64,000 bases of DNA. It comes from Mortierella sp. BCC40632 (lineage: Eukaryota > Mortierellomycota > Mortierellomycetes > Mortierellales > Mortierellaceae). The notes under the pieces were generated by a model that saw only the letters and a program-made list of their open reading frames with translations, was not told the origin of the DNA and made no database searches. Position numbers and translations under genes: made by a program. The stretch lies in assembly GCA_011634665.1 (NCBI GenBank), contig WAEK01000011.1:637001-701000 (forward strand), in the 5' to 3' direction. Shown one piece after another: positions 23,746 to 36,054 of this stretch (the stretch's first letter is position 1; every line of letters starts with the position of its first letter).

Positions 23746-26700
23746 TTATGGCACCGCCGTTGTAGGCTCAGCCGCATGGAACAAATCCATGCCCATCCCG
23801 TAATCTAAACATTTGTGCAGAAGTTAAATGAAATGAGTATGTTAGCAGTGATAATTAACCGAAATCAAATATCGATACCAACAAGAGACGATATCCCTTT
23901 CTTAAAAGAAGGATTTCACTACCTCCAATAAACTCGATATGGTATGGTTCCAATGAAGGATGGCTAGTAGGTTCTGCAAGGGTGATCTCAAACACAGGCC
24001 CAACAATCACAGGAACGAGGTTTGCAAGCATTGGCTATTGAAAAAGAGAGAGAGAGTCCATGGTTAGTTATTTGCTTCACATCCCTCTTTCTATTCCATC
24101 AACTCTTTTTTACGCATAAATTACACACACACACACACACACTTACTCTTCGAACATCCTTGGACTTCTTTTGTGCATTCGATTCGGCTTTAGATCCACC
24201 ATCCTCACCAGCATCCAGCCCTTCATCTTCCGAAAGATATCCCTCAGGCACAAGCCAATCATCCTACACATTGATACACATATAAAAAAGAAAAAGAAGA
24301 TAAAGACGTTGCTTTAGCGACAGTATCACACATCTACTCACACAACAAACATGGTTTAACAAAAATGTGCCAGGGTATAATGAATGAAAAGGAGAGGGAG
24401 GGGGGGGGAGAGACATTACCTCCTCTTCAGGATCGCTTCCAATTTCGTCCGCATCATCTTCATCATCGTCACTCTTCAGTTCTTCACCTTCTTCGTCCTC
24501 CTCCCATTCAGCCTCACTGTCGAAATCATAATCAATCAAATCCGTGTCCTTTCCAAGAACCCTACGTCCAGTTACTTTGGTGCTCTTCTTGGACCATGTG
24601 CCTAGGTGATTTTTTTTTTTTTTTTTTTTAAAAAAAATGGTTTTGTTTAGTCTCTTTCATCCGTTCGCAAAATTGAATCCAATCTCCACCAGAGTCGAGA
24701 TTCTTCTCTCTCTCTTTCTCTTACCATAGTAAGCAGGACGATAGTTCTCGGCAAATTGAAAGAGTCGCATCCGGAGCGCAGGAATCTCTTTCCAAGTCAA
24801 GACTTGTTGAAGATCATCTTGTTCATTCTGAAGTAAAAATCCAGAGTGAATCAACTCTTTCACAGTCATGCCTCGGTACTGAGCTGCTGATCGACTACTG
24901 GGATGATCCGCTTTCCGATTCGCCCTCTGAATTCCTTGTGAAAGTAATCCTCGAAGTGTAGACCGTGCAATGGATTTCGGTGCAGTCGGAATTATATGGG
25001 TTCCTTCTTGACTCGATGAACAGTCTTGATCCACATCCATATCCAATCCACTGGCATTGGGCAAGGTATGATCACTCGATTGCAGTCCAATCTGCTCCTC
25101 AAACTCCAACGAGAGAGGTGTATCCCGTGAAAAACGATTGATTGGCGCAACTGACGTGTACTTTTTGACATGGAAAGGATGAAAGAGCTCACTCATGCCT
25201 GATGTATTAAACTCACTCGAAAGCGAGCCAGTGTTGTCTTTCTTGAGGGCCGATGGAGACGCCGGCTTGAAGAATCCAGCAAACATTCGTGCAGTCTATA
25301 AAATAAACAAACAAAATACCGATTAGAAATCGTCCTGTTCGATAAGCATCATCATCCCCCCCTCCCTCTCTTCTCTAATTTGCTCTGCATTACCTGCTCT
25401 TGTTTGAGTCTTTCAGCCTCCTCTTTACGCTTCTTGGCTTCCTCTTTCATCAGTTTTCCTGCCTCTCGGAGATCCTTCTCCATCTGTCGTTCGGCCATCT
25501 TTCGTTCCTTTTCTAGTCGCCTCTCCTCTTTAGCTTCAGCTTCCTTCTTTTTAGCCTCCGCCTCTCTTAGTTTGGCCTCCACCAGAGCCGGATCAACTCC
25601 TGCCTCAACAGCTCCTAGAGTCGAAAGAATCGTTCCAGTCCCAGCTCCTCCCTCAGACTCTGTGGCTTGGTTCACTCCTGTCGTCGCTGTCGTCGTCGTC
25701 GTCGTGTCCACAGCAACTGTCGTCGTCTCTCCATCTACTTCCATCGCTCCAGTCTTTTCTAAACTCGTCGTTCCTGGGACAGACACGCTCACAGGAGGAA
25801 CAATAGGTGCGGGACAGAGCTCTTCCTGTTGACTAGCATCCAATCCAATGAACCATGCTGTCAATGCTGCCGAGGCCTCCATACGTCTCCTTCTCCTGTT
25901 GACGACAGCTGCCCTCATATCCAACGGGAAGAACCGATCAATGTCCTGAACTTCCAATCGAAAAATGGAAAGGTTGGCTGGGGTCGAATGTGCATTGTTT
26001 GGAAGACTCGAGACAGGGACACCATAGTTGACACGTCGGGTGATGGCCTGAATAGCATCCACAATGGCCGAGGATGAAATGGTAGTCGCTGTCTTCCGGG
26101 CAGGCAGAGTCGCCTTTTCATTCTCTAGATCCGAGGTCGGAGATGCCTTGTCTCCTGTCTCGACCTCCATCTTGTCTACCTCCATACTCTCCTTGTCATC
26201 CAAAGAATTGAGAGACGAGGCAAATTCTGTAAAGGCCTCAAATCCAAGTGGACAAAGAGTCGGCATTAAAGCAAATGCCATCTCGGCAGGCAAAAGTTCA
26301 CCCTCCTCTACAAACTTGGCAATCAAAGGGTAATGCTCCTCGGGAATGACCGTGATCTCGACGTGATCGGATTCCAAACGGATCCCAGAGTTGGTTCTGA
26401 GCTCTTCCAAAGTTGTTTCCTGAAGTCGCTCCCTGTATTCATGGAACCGACAGAGATCAGCAATAGCCGAAGGGTGGGATGAGAACTTGAGCTTGTTTTC
26501 GGTGATATAGGCCTTGCCATTCCTGACCCTGAACATGGAGAGTGTATCTGTCTTGTTCAGTCGACTGAGATTAGGAGCGGCCGACAAGGGTGTGTTTGCT
26601 TGAGTGGCTGTTGGGATGACGGTAGCAGTTGCTCCGGGGGTATTCGTGGATGGTGACGCTATTGAAGCAGTGTTGGTTGGCTGATCTTTTGGTTTGGTTC

Positions 26701-27445
26701 CCACCTCTGCAGAATCAACCAAAACGTCTTGTGTTGGAGATACTGCTGCTGCTGTGTCACCTTGAGAAAAGGTGATTGATTTCGTCGCTGTCGTCGTTGT
26801 CGCTGTTGTCGTTGTGGTTGTGGTTGTCGTGGCAGAAGGTTTACTCCGCTTCGATTGTCCTGAAGTCTGATCCTGTTTTGTGGTGGTGGTGGACGTGGAT
26901 GGCTTTTTGCCCTTTCGAGAACTACTGGCCGATGTTGACATGGGTATGTCGACGGCGGTGACGATCTCCTGTTTCGAACCCTTTTTGGACGGTCTCGTTT
27001 TTTTGGGAGAGCCACTTGGAGCTATGTTTTCTTTTGGAGCCATGGTCGCTGTGGTCGAGGGTTCCTCTTCAACGCCTTTAGTTTTTCGTCTACCACCTTG
27101 CTTCTGTGTTTTGGGGAGTGGTGTTGCAATGGTCTCTTGGCTGTCTGATACACAAACAGGTTGTGTATGAAAAGAGAGGTAGACCAAAGGTATGAGTGAT
27201 CAAAGAAATGTAAACCGGACCACTTGCTTTTGCTCACGATGGATAGAAGCGTTTCCTCATGAGACGAATCCTGAGACCTCATGTCTGTTACTGGTGATTT
27301 TCGCTTTTATTTTCTTTTTACCTGCGGTCATGGTGGCGGGATTGCTGGATTCCTTGATTCCATTTTCGGTGGCGGCGGCGTCATCTCTGGTGAAGAATGC
27401 GCTCAGAGTCCTGTTCTTGAGGGGTGATGTTGGTTTTGGTGGCAT
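23746..27445 (-). CDS. chromatin assembly factor 1 large subunit (Cac1/p150 type)
   Basis: Seven exons, complement(join(23746..23804, 23923..24034, 24147..24263, 24420..24601, 24725..25295, 25394..27144, 27322..27445)), give about 971 residues. CAF-1 deposits H3-H4 onto replicated DNA through PCNA. Visible in order: an N-terminal PIP-like RTLSAFF; a long low-complexity Thr/Ser/Lys region; a Lys/Glu/Arg (KER) coiled coil at about residues 555-625; a second PCNA-type element around MFAGFFKP; RMRLFQFAENYRPAYYGTW; and the acidic ED region YDFDSEAEWEEDEEGE through DWLVPEGYLSEDEG, the H3-H4 binding signature of this family. A C-terminal winged-helix-like segment ends the protein. All introns are GT-AG and in phase. 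An upstream in-frame Met at 27649 would add 68 residues, less likely. The shared 27.4-27.7 kb gap is the 3' side of CKS1. Confidence 0.92.
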
Positions 27446-27677
27446 CACTGAGACGTTGTCATCCACGCTCACGTCTTCTTCTTCTTCTACTACTACTTTC
27501 TGATTTCTTCCTCGACTCTGTTTTTGCTTGGCCTGGAACTGGGCTGGACAAAGACTGGGAGGTTGGCGATGGAAATGATTGCAAGATTCACCAGCTCTCT
27601 CAAAAACATAAAAAAAAAAAATAGAGCCTCTTATGTGACCCCAAAACAAATCTCTAGAATTTTTTATATAGTAGTAG

Positions 27678-29015
27678 TCATTTTTGAGGGGCTTTTTTTT
27701 TTTTTTTTTTTTGCTGCGGGGGTTGACCAGGGACCTGCTGTGATGGTGCAGCTACTTGACCATGCGCCTGTCCCTGTGCTTGTGCTTGTACTTGTGTCTG
27801 TAGCTGCGATGCTGGCGGTTTGGACCCATTCAAATACCTCCAAGTAGTCGAAAGGACATTGCAAAAAAAAAAGAGAGAGACAGTTAGCTGTCTGAAAGGA
27901 TAATTAAAAAAAAATAGCAAATTGGTTGCAGCCGTGAAGGAGAGAATTACTTTGTCTGGTAGTCCTTTTCGCGTTTAAATAGAAGAATATGAGGCTCTGG
28001 TGCTAAAAAAAAAAAAAAAAAGAGAGAAGGACAAGATAAGTAGGACGACCAATGGATGATAGCGACGCCCATGTCGTCTCTTCGGTTCTTTGATGGAATT
28101 CGCTTCACGACGGTTCTCCAAAGAATGAACACTCTACCATGAATCATATAATGCACCCATCCTTGCGACTGCTTGATCCCAAAACTTCTCCATTCTTCTT
28201 CGGTAAGCAATACTCCTGCTGGTAGGTGGCGAGCGATCGGCTTTGGTAATGATACATGTCTATTGAACACCATCAGAACAGACGAAGCAGGCGGGGGAAA
28301 AAAGCACGATTAACACTCTCTCCTTTCGTTCGCCATATTGCACACTGGACTTATTTCTAATGCTACAGACGGTACTTGCCTATATTCCCACAAGTCATCT
28401 AGGAGGAGTATAAGCATCAGTTGAGGTTAGTCGTTGACCAAGCAAGCAATAGCATAAGTGAATAATTATTCAGCCGAAAGATTTACCATAGTATCGTGAA
28501 GAGTAAAATATTTTCTCCTGAAACTTGGCAATGTCCTTTGCTCTTTGCTCAGCCTTTTGTCGTGCCTTTTCCTATTCAGCAAAGAAAACAAAGGGTACCC
28601 CATATTAGCCCACTATGCATATTTTGTATAATTTGCGCTCCAATAGTCCTAGATTCTGATATCTTTTACTTACCTCTTCTGCTCTCTGCTGCTGACCATG
28701 GTGCTGCTGACCATGGCCATGGTGGTGGTGGTGATGGTGATGGTGATGATGGTGGTGTTGTGGTTGAAGCTGGTGGTGCGGGTCCTGAGGCGGAAGCTGC
28801 TGCTGTTGATAGGCTGCCGTTTGATGGTTCAAGTGGTTATTGACATTGCCGCCTGCTGGGTTGTGTCCATGTCCATGCCCATGCCCATGCCCATGTCCGT
28901 GATGATGATGCTGGTGCTGTTGATGCTGCTGCTGTTGGTGTCCATGGTGACTTATGTCCCCATTCATTATACCCGCTGCTACTGCTGTGGAAACACCATT
29001 ACTTGAAGACAGCAT
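27678..29015 (-). CDS. CKS1: cyclin-dependent kinase regulatory subunit
   Basis: Six exons, approximately complement(join(27678..27837, 27951..28002, 28138..28259, 28380..28398, 28487..28571, 28674..29015)), about 259 residues. Cks1 binds CDK and phosphothreonine on substrates, giving multisite phosphorylation in the cell cycle. Core motifs across the splice junctions: IFYSSRYYG / DDLWEYR / HVSLPKP, LTEEEWRSFGI, QSQGWVHYMIH / APEPHILLFKRE, matching the Cks fold including the HxPEPH hinge. Two additions are unusual: a ~115-residue His/Gln/Gly-rich N-terminus (runs of His at about 28715-28760 and GH repeats at 28862-28915), and a Gln-rich C-terminal tail reached by a last intron whose donor overlaps a potential stop codon. 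Yeast Cks1 also has a poly-Gln tail. Exon 4 is only 19 nt and is followed by a GC-AG intron. The core is certain; the N-terminal extension rests on the open frame. Confidence 0.9.
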
Positions 29016-31145
29016 GGCTGGAAATCGGAATAAAGACGTAGTTCAAGGTAAAAGTGAAGGGATGGGCGGGGCAAGGGCAAGAGAACGAAGGCGAGTGAGT
29101 GAAAGAGAGAAAGAGAGAAAGAGAGAGAAAGGGATATTGGCGTGGCATGGCATATGGCATGCGATGCTGATTCTCTTTGTCCGTCCTGACCAAGGGGCGA
29201 ACAACATTTGGAGAGCGAGAGAGCGAGAACGAGAGAGAGAGAGAGAGCGAGAGAGAGAGAGAGAGAGAGAAAAGAGAGAAAACACGCAACCTTCCCCTTT
29301 CTTTCGTTCCTTTACCTATCGGTCCCTTTCTGTTTGTACGCGTGCTGCGGGCGACAAGGCACGAGGATGCTAAACCGGCGATGAGTCTGCATCTCCTGGC
29401 CAGGACAGAGCTCAAGCGAGCAGTAAGGTGCAGCCATTGAAGAATGCCAAAAAGGAAAAGAAGTAGTAAATGGTCCTTGGATTGAGTCCAGGAGGCGCCA
29501 CTGATGCACAGATTTTGGGGGCGTTTTTCGATGATATCAGACAAAAGGGAATGAAACCCTGTTGTGGTCCTTGAGTAGCTTTACTGTGGTATGAAAAGTG
29601 TGTGTGAACGTGTCTGAAATCCCCGACTCGAGTAGCTTCGTCAGCTGAGCGCTGTCGTGGGTGGTGCAAAAGCCCATCCGCTCGATTTGGTGAAGCATTC
29701 CTCGGCTAGGGAAAGGGGCGGAAGAGAAGGTTGAGAGAGAGAGAGTGTGTGTGTGTGTAAGCGAGAGAATATGTGATAGAGTAGAGAGTGAGAAAGTGAA
29801 AAGAGTAGTGACGAGCAATAATGCAGCCAGAGAGGTTTGGTCCTCGTCCCTACATCCTCTTTCATCCCTCCCCTGACAAGGCCACATCCTGCACAACAGG
29901 GGGATGCGGGGGGTTGGGCGGCCTATTGTTTGTACGTACTATCTCTGTAATGTTGACAAGGTCCAGATCAAGCTCTTGCACCGTCAATTCGGTCTGTATG
30001 GATAGCCAAAGCAGAGCCATTGCCCAATGGAGCTAGCCAAGCTCCTTGTTATTTTGGCTAATACGCCGAAGGCTGCGTCATGTGGGACGATGTTCGGCAA
30101 GCAGCGCGAAGTACCATCGTCTGCAATGGATCAAGGCGACACTTTTATTGAAAACAGCCGGGAGGGGTGGAGAGGGAAGTGGGGATCCCTCTCCTCCCTT
30201 GGCTCTCAATGCACGAGTCGACCAAACGCGGGACAGACGGGGAGAAAGGGAGAGAGAGTTAGAGAGAGAGGGAGAGAGAAAGAGAAAGAGAAAGAGAGAA
30301 TGAAAGAGAAAGAGAGTATGAAAGAGAGAGAGAGAGAGAGAGAGAGCATCGATCCGCAGACACCTGGTCCACCTCGTGTTCACTACACATCATCACTATC
30401 CTCATTATCACCATCATTCAATCACACTGTGACCAAAAGATCGTGTCTGAGAAAGGTTAAAAAGAAGAATGTGTTCAAGATAGAAAGAGAGAGAGAGAGA
30501 GAGACAAAACATGTGTGCCAGAGGATAGATCAGGACTCCTCCCCTCTGGGCAAATGCTGCTCATTCTCCGTCGCTCTACTTCTTCCCCTGTCTCAACACC
30601 CCCCATGCTTCAAATCCTCCCCTCCCTCCGTCTTCATATCTCGGCAGATAGCCTTGCCGAGAACTGCTCTCGGTCCTTGTCCTGACCTGCCGAACCCCGC
30701 ATATAGACCAAAGGAGGATGAGGAGCATTGTCGACAAACGACGAACAAAAATGAAAAAAAAAAAAAAAAAAAAACAGACAGCAGACAGGCAGACAGAGAG
30801 ATAAAGAATGTATTACTGAATCTGTCGTGGAGAACTAGCGGGGGTGGGGAGAAAGTAAGAGGATATCGACTGGGCATGGTATGATACGCACGATCGTGGC
30901 ATGCGGGAGGAAAGTGAAAGCAAAAGCGAGGGAAGTTCGGCAAGGCCAAACCTTCATGGCAACACAAGATTTTTCTCTGTCGGCCTACTTCGGCAATTTG
31001 CAGCAAGATGGAAACAAGGGGCAAACATGGACAGGGGTCATCTGTGCTGGTCGTTCGCTCTCTTGCCCTTGTGTGGTGCATGTGCATCTGCGGACGAGAG
31101 GATGTGTGCGTGATATAGGTGGGATAGAGTGGAAAGAGAGAGAGG

Positions 31146-31217
<72 letters not shown>

Positions 31218-32643
31218 AGACGAGAGTGACCAGAGGAGAGGGAGAGCTTGTGTTGCCTTTTTGTTGGCGACGGCCAAGGCCGCTGCATGGACAGCATGCC
31301 GTCAGACGGGCCAAAGGCGGTGATATCAAAAAAAAGTAGGAGCGAACAAGGGGAGACAGGAGAAAGGGATTGACCCATTACAGAGACAGAGTCGGGCCAT
31401 CTTGAGCCGTTGAACGCAGTCAAAAACCAGCTTTGACCCAAGTTCGGGTGCATGTCTCTCCTGTTGCCCCATGATCCCGCGGATCCATCGGCCGCGAGAC
31501 GGGCAACAGCCGTGGGCGCCGAGCGAGGTTCGCTGGCTGGACAGGGGGAGAAGGAGTGTGGCGGGAGGTCACTCTTTTGGGACGCAGCAACCCGTTGCAT
31601 GCGGTATTCGCCCCACGCGGCATCGAACTTTGCGTCAAGAGTCAAGACAAGGGTCCTTGGACCACCTCTGACCGGCCGTCTCCCCTGACCACCCCACGCC
31701 ACTGTTGCTCGGCACTTTTTTTTTCTCTTTCTTGTCTATAGTCTGTCTAATCCACGATTGCTATTTTCTTTTCTCTCTCTTTCTCTCTCTCTCTCGTCCT
31801 CCATGTTTCTCAACCAGCTTGGTCTGTTCTAGCTGTATGCGGAGTTTTCTTCTTTTTTCTTATTTGCGTGAGAATGTTAGCCGCAGCGGCGAAAGTGACA
31901 GGTAGAAAGAGCAAAAGATTGAGAGAAAGAAATAGTGAGAGAGAGACAGACACCGTTGTGCGCGTCTGGTAGATGATGGCCCAAATGTTGTCAGGACCTG
32001 GTCTCAATCAGGCCTGGCCCGGCCTGTCCTTTCCTGTGTATGTGTAAATATATGTGTGTGCGTGTGTGTGTGCGTGTTTTCAGAGGCGCCCCCGTCCTGT
32101 CGCCCGAGCCCGTGTCTGTTGCCGAAGTGGGCGCTTGAGGGGCGAGGATGCGAAGCAACACACAGGAGGGAGCAAGGTGATTGGGGCAGTGTACCACACC
32201 CAAAGAGGCGCGATCGGAAAAGTCGGCAGTAGCACACACGCGCGACACGCCTTGAGTAACGGGGCCTCGGCAAGAGCGGACCAGACAGAGACGGCTCCTG
32301 TGACCTAGTTGGACAGGTGACTGGAACGACCCTCGGCCCACTGGACGGGCCAGTGCTCAGTGGCGATCCGCCCAAACAGCCTCTCTATCTGTCACTGGAA
32401 AGATAGGGAGAAAAAAAATAGAGAGAGAGAGAAGGGAGAGAGATAGTGACAAAGAGTGTGCGCAAGAGAAGAGGAGAGAGAGAGAGAAAGAGAGAAAGGG
32501 ATCACGAAAAAGAAGAGAGTAGAGGGCAGGAGACAGGGGTGAGTGGATAGAAGAACAGATGCGCGCGTAGTGGGTGTAGAAGAGCGGGGGACCGAAGGGA
32601 TGAGGGGGGGAAAACAGTCCGGAGACGCAGAAAAGGAACGATC

Positions 32644-32687
<44 letters not shown>

Positions 32688-32728
32688 AAGAGTAAGAGAA
32701 AGAAAGAAAGCGAGAGCAAGAGATAGAG

Positions 32729-32762
<34 letters not shown>

Positions 32763-33133
32763 TCTTACTCTCTCTATCTTTTTTCCCCCCTTCGACGAGA
32801 GAGAGCTTCGTCCTCTTCTAAGCAGAGACTCTGTCAGTTCCTTCCAAGTCCACAAAACAACCGCTACAATGTCACGCGATAACTGGCTTCTAAAAGACCA
32901 AAGGTCGCCGAGCAGACCCGTCACACTTTTTTTCTGAAGCCCCCCCCCCCTCTCCCGCGTCCTTTCTCCACAGACCATACTCGCGCTCTTTTTTGCATAC
33001 GCACACTCTTTTCTTTTCCAAATATACTAATTGCCCCCTTTTGTCCCACTTGACTTTTGGGCTATTCAAGCTCCAAAACAACTGCACCAATGTCACGCGG
33101 GTTATTTTTTTTCTTTTGTTGATCATCCACAGT

Positions 33134-33170
<37 letters not shown>

Positions 33171-33447
33171 CTTCCATTCTTTTCATTTTCTTGCTCAGAG
33201 ATTGCACATTTTTTTTTCCAAATATATTTGTGTCCCATCCATGACGCGATCCTTGTTCCAATTTGAGTTGATTTCCAATCGTGTGACGTTTTGCTCAGGA
33301 ACAGTCTGTCATTCTGTCTCCATTCTTTTCTTTTCTCTCTCTTTTTATTTTTTCCTTGTTCTTACTTCCACTGTCTGTGTATTTCTGCACCCTCTCCCCC
33401 CCTTACCTGGTCTGGGGGAGGGGAGGCTGTACGTAGCATTTTCTTTT

Positions 33448-33507
<60 letters not shown>

Positions 33508-33834
33508 CTTATTCTGGGCTGCATAAACGCGCGTGTTACCCCGTATTCCGCGTGCTCATCATCCTGCCTGAATGAACAGAATCCAGCGCGGAGACCTGAT
33601 TCGAATTCACAGAGTCATCAGATGCACTTGCTGTGGGATTATCTTTTGCATATTACTATTTTCTGTGGAGGGAAGGAGAATAGAGAGAGAGTTGTGTGTG
33701 AATGTGTGTGGTCAAGATAGACAGCCCAGTTTTGGTCAGGGCAAAGAGAATGAAAGAGGTCTCAAGTGAAGCTTGTAAGTGTCACTGGTTCATCACTCAC
33801 ATTTCTTTTCTTTTTCTTATTTTGCTAACGATAG
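29016..33834. other. 4.8-kb low-complexity spacer between CKS1 and the 14-3-3 gene
   Basis: No gene recognised. GA/CT tracts are dense: about 29223-29279, 30238-30345, 30487-30510, 31127-31214, 31774-31795, 32400-32500 and 32650-32760. There is a T-run of ~30 at 33139-33170 and another at 33478-33507, and a CTGT repeat at 33453-33477. Long frames such as 30593-31702 on the minus strand are Ser/Leu translations of the repeats. The segment 32837-33235 contains an imperfect duplication relevant to the 14-3-3 gene. Confidence 0.6.
32837..33235 (+). repeat. imperfect tandem duplication upstream of 14-3-3
   Basis: Two segments, about 32837-33030 and 33060-33235, share three ordered landmarks: a block ending AATGTCACGCG (ATG at 32869 in copy 1 and about 33091 in copy 2), a TCCACAG acceptor-like motif, and a TTTTCCAAATATA block. 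Between the landmarks the copies have diverged and gained T-runs. ATG-TCA-CGC reads Met-Ser-Arg, the usual start of fungal 14-3-3 proteins. Confidence 0.6.
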
Positions 33835-33836
33835 AG

Positions 33837-34842
33837 ATGGTTGATGTCATGAAGGGCATTGCCAAGCAGGATCAGGATCTCTCTGTCGAGGAGCGCAACT
33901 TGCTCTCTGTTGCTTACAAGAACGTCATCGGTGCCCGCCGTGCCTCGTGGCGCATTGTGTCATCGATCGAGCAGAAGGAGGCCTCCAAGGATGCTGAAGC
34001 CCATGTCACGATTGCCAAGAACTGCCGTGCAGCGATCGAGAAGGAGCTCACGAATATTTGTGAAGACGTTTTGAGTGTCCTCAAGGATCATCTTCTTGAG
34101 AATGCCGAAGGTGGCGAGTCCAAGGTTTTCTACCACAAGATGCAGGGCGACTACTACCGTTACCTTGCCGAGTTCTCTGATGGTGACGCGCGCAAGAAAG
34201 CTGCGGACAACTCGTTGGAAGCTTACGAGCAGGCGTCCACCACTGCTACGACCGAGTTGCCTCCCACGCACCCCATCCGCCTTGGATTGGCCCTCAACTT
34301 CTCCGTCTTTTACTACGAGATCATGAGTGCTCCCGAGAAGGCCTGCAATTTGGCCAAGAATGCCTTTGACGACGCAATTGCAGAGCTGGACAGCCTGAGC
34401 GAGGAGAGCTACAAGGACTCGACGTTGATCATGCAGCTCCTCAGAGACAACTTGACCCTCTGGACCTCTGACATGCAGGACAACGGTATGTGTGACTAGG
34501 TGTCAGTTGTTTGGCGTGCTCCGTTAAAGTTTTCGTCACCCCGTTCACTGCCAAAGGCTATGATTCTAACCATTTTTTTTTCCCTTTCTCTTTCCTTCCT
34601 TTTCTACCCTTTTCTTCCCGACGCTACCGATCACTACCTGAACACCACTAATTCTCGCGGCCTGCACCTTTTCTATTCTGGTATAACGTTGGATTCGACG
34701 TTGGTATACGGCTCTCACCTTTTATTTCTTGTGCTCATACTCCGCTCTGTCTATTACGGGACTGACGCATCCGCTTCTTAACGGGTCCTCATTCCACCAC
34801 ACAGCTCCAAAGGAGCAGGACGTCGAGAAGGAGGATAGCTAA
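33837..34842 (+). CDS. 14-3-3 family phosphopeptide-binding protein (first exon not resolved)
   Basis: Two clear exons, 33835-34485 and 34805-34842, encode about 228 residues from the ATG at 33837. 14-3-3 dimers bind phosphoserine/threonine motifs and regulate signalling, cell cycle and metabolism. The exons carry the family's hallmarks: [70 protein letters not shown], and [15 protein letters not shown]. The phosphopeptide-binding Lys and two Arg and the Tyr are in place. The short last exon supplies the acidic tail. What is missing is helix A (YLAKxAEQAERY type), which should lie in an upstream exon ending in G. No intact version is found in the preceding kilobase. Starting at this ATG would remove the main dimer helix, so the CDS is probably 5'-incomplete. 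Even C-ending codons suggest high expression. Confidence 0.9.
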
Positions 34843-36023
34843 ACAGATCGTTGTAACCATGCCACTTCATGGCTAACGTGTGTTCTGCTTGCTCCCTACT
34901 CCCTTACCCCGTTTCTTTATCTTGTTTTCCCTTTCCCCCATCCCACCTCACATCCTCTTTTCTAGTCTCTTTTGTTCCCTTTTCCCAAGAGCATTGCTGA
35001 AGTAATAAAAGCTCGCAACATAACTACAAGAATACTGAAGACTGAAGCCAATCTGGTCACCCTATTTTTTGGAATCCATTCCAGAGAAAAAAGAGAGGAT
35101 AGACAGTTGAGAAAGAAGAAAAGGACTGCTCAGGATCTGCCACTAGAGAGTGTTTCAGTGGAATGGTTGTGTGTGTCAGGTTCATTGTTGCCAGGAAGCA
35201 TACTGGGTGGAGGAGATATACATTATCCCGGTGGGTCTTTTTGTGATGGAACCAACAAAATACTTGCCTCCCTCCCCCCCCTGGTGGTGTCCTTGTGTCT
35301 TTGCAGATTAAGTGCGAGGACTAACAGGGTCTTGTAATCACTTTTTTAAATTATACTCTTGCCCAACCGAGAGAATGTGTCTGTGTAGCGAATCGCCTAT
35401 TACATCTTTAATTCCGTCACCCGAAAAGCTTTGCAGTCCTATGAGTGTCGCATCCTTTGAGGAGGAAACTGTTCTTCTCAATAGTGCCAGGCAAATGTAC
35501 AATCCTCTGAACGATTAACCAAGAAAGGTAACAAAGTGGCCTCCTGACTGATCTTACTTTCTTTCTTTTTGGTGCTTTCGCCAAGGTCAAACAAACACCA
35601 ATAACTCGCACTTGACTGGGCAGCAGACAGATCCGATATCTTGTTCAATCATTCATCATGTCCTACGGCAATGCCATATCCTGGTCCTTTATCATAAGCG
35701 TTGCCTGTTTTTTCTTGCTTGCTTGATCGTAAGCTTTTTTTTTTTTTTTGGTCCTTAGGGTATTTCATGATGTCAAAGAACTCTGGTTCTTTTCTTGACT
35801 TCGTCAAGAAGGTCTACTCCTAGTTGCGGAAATAGAGCTGGCGAAAGCAAAGAAAGTAAAAAAAAAAACGTTTGGAACAAAGGGAATCGTGGATACTACG
35901 TTTTTGGAGCCTGTTCTCTGATCCAGTAGGAGAAGGAAGAAGGAGAGGGGCATTCATGAGACGCGCGAATGGGAGGATGGGGGAAAGGGGAACGACTCAC
36001 TCGGAACCATTCCTCACTTTTTG

Positions 36024-36054
<31 letters not shown>

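Noticed and set aside
30593..31702. Long minus-strand open frame of 369 codons
   Set aside because: Its middle is a Ser/Leu translation of a GA repeat, the rest has no domain, and no splice or start context supports it.
33139..33507. Possible poly-A tail of a retroposed copy (T-runs)
   Set aside because: No coding remnant of a LINE or processed gene is attached, and such runs occur throughout the window.
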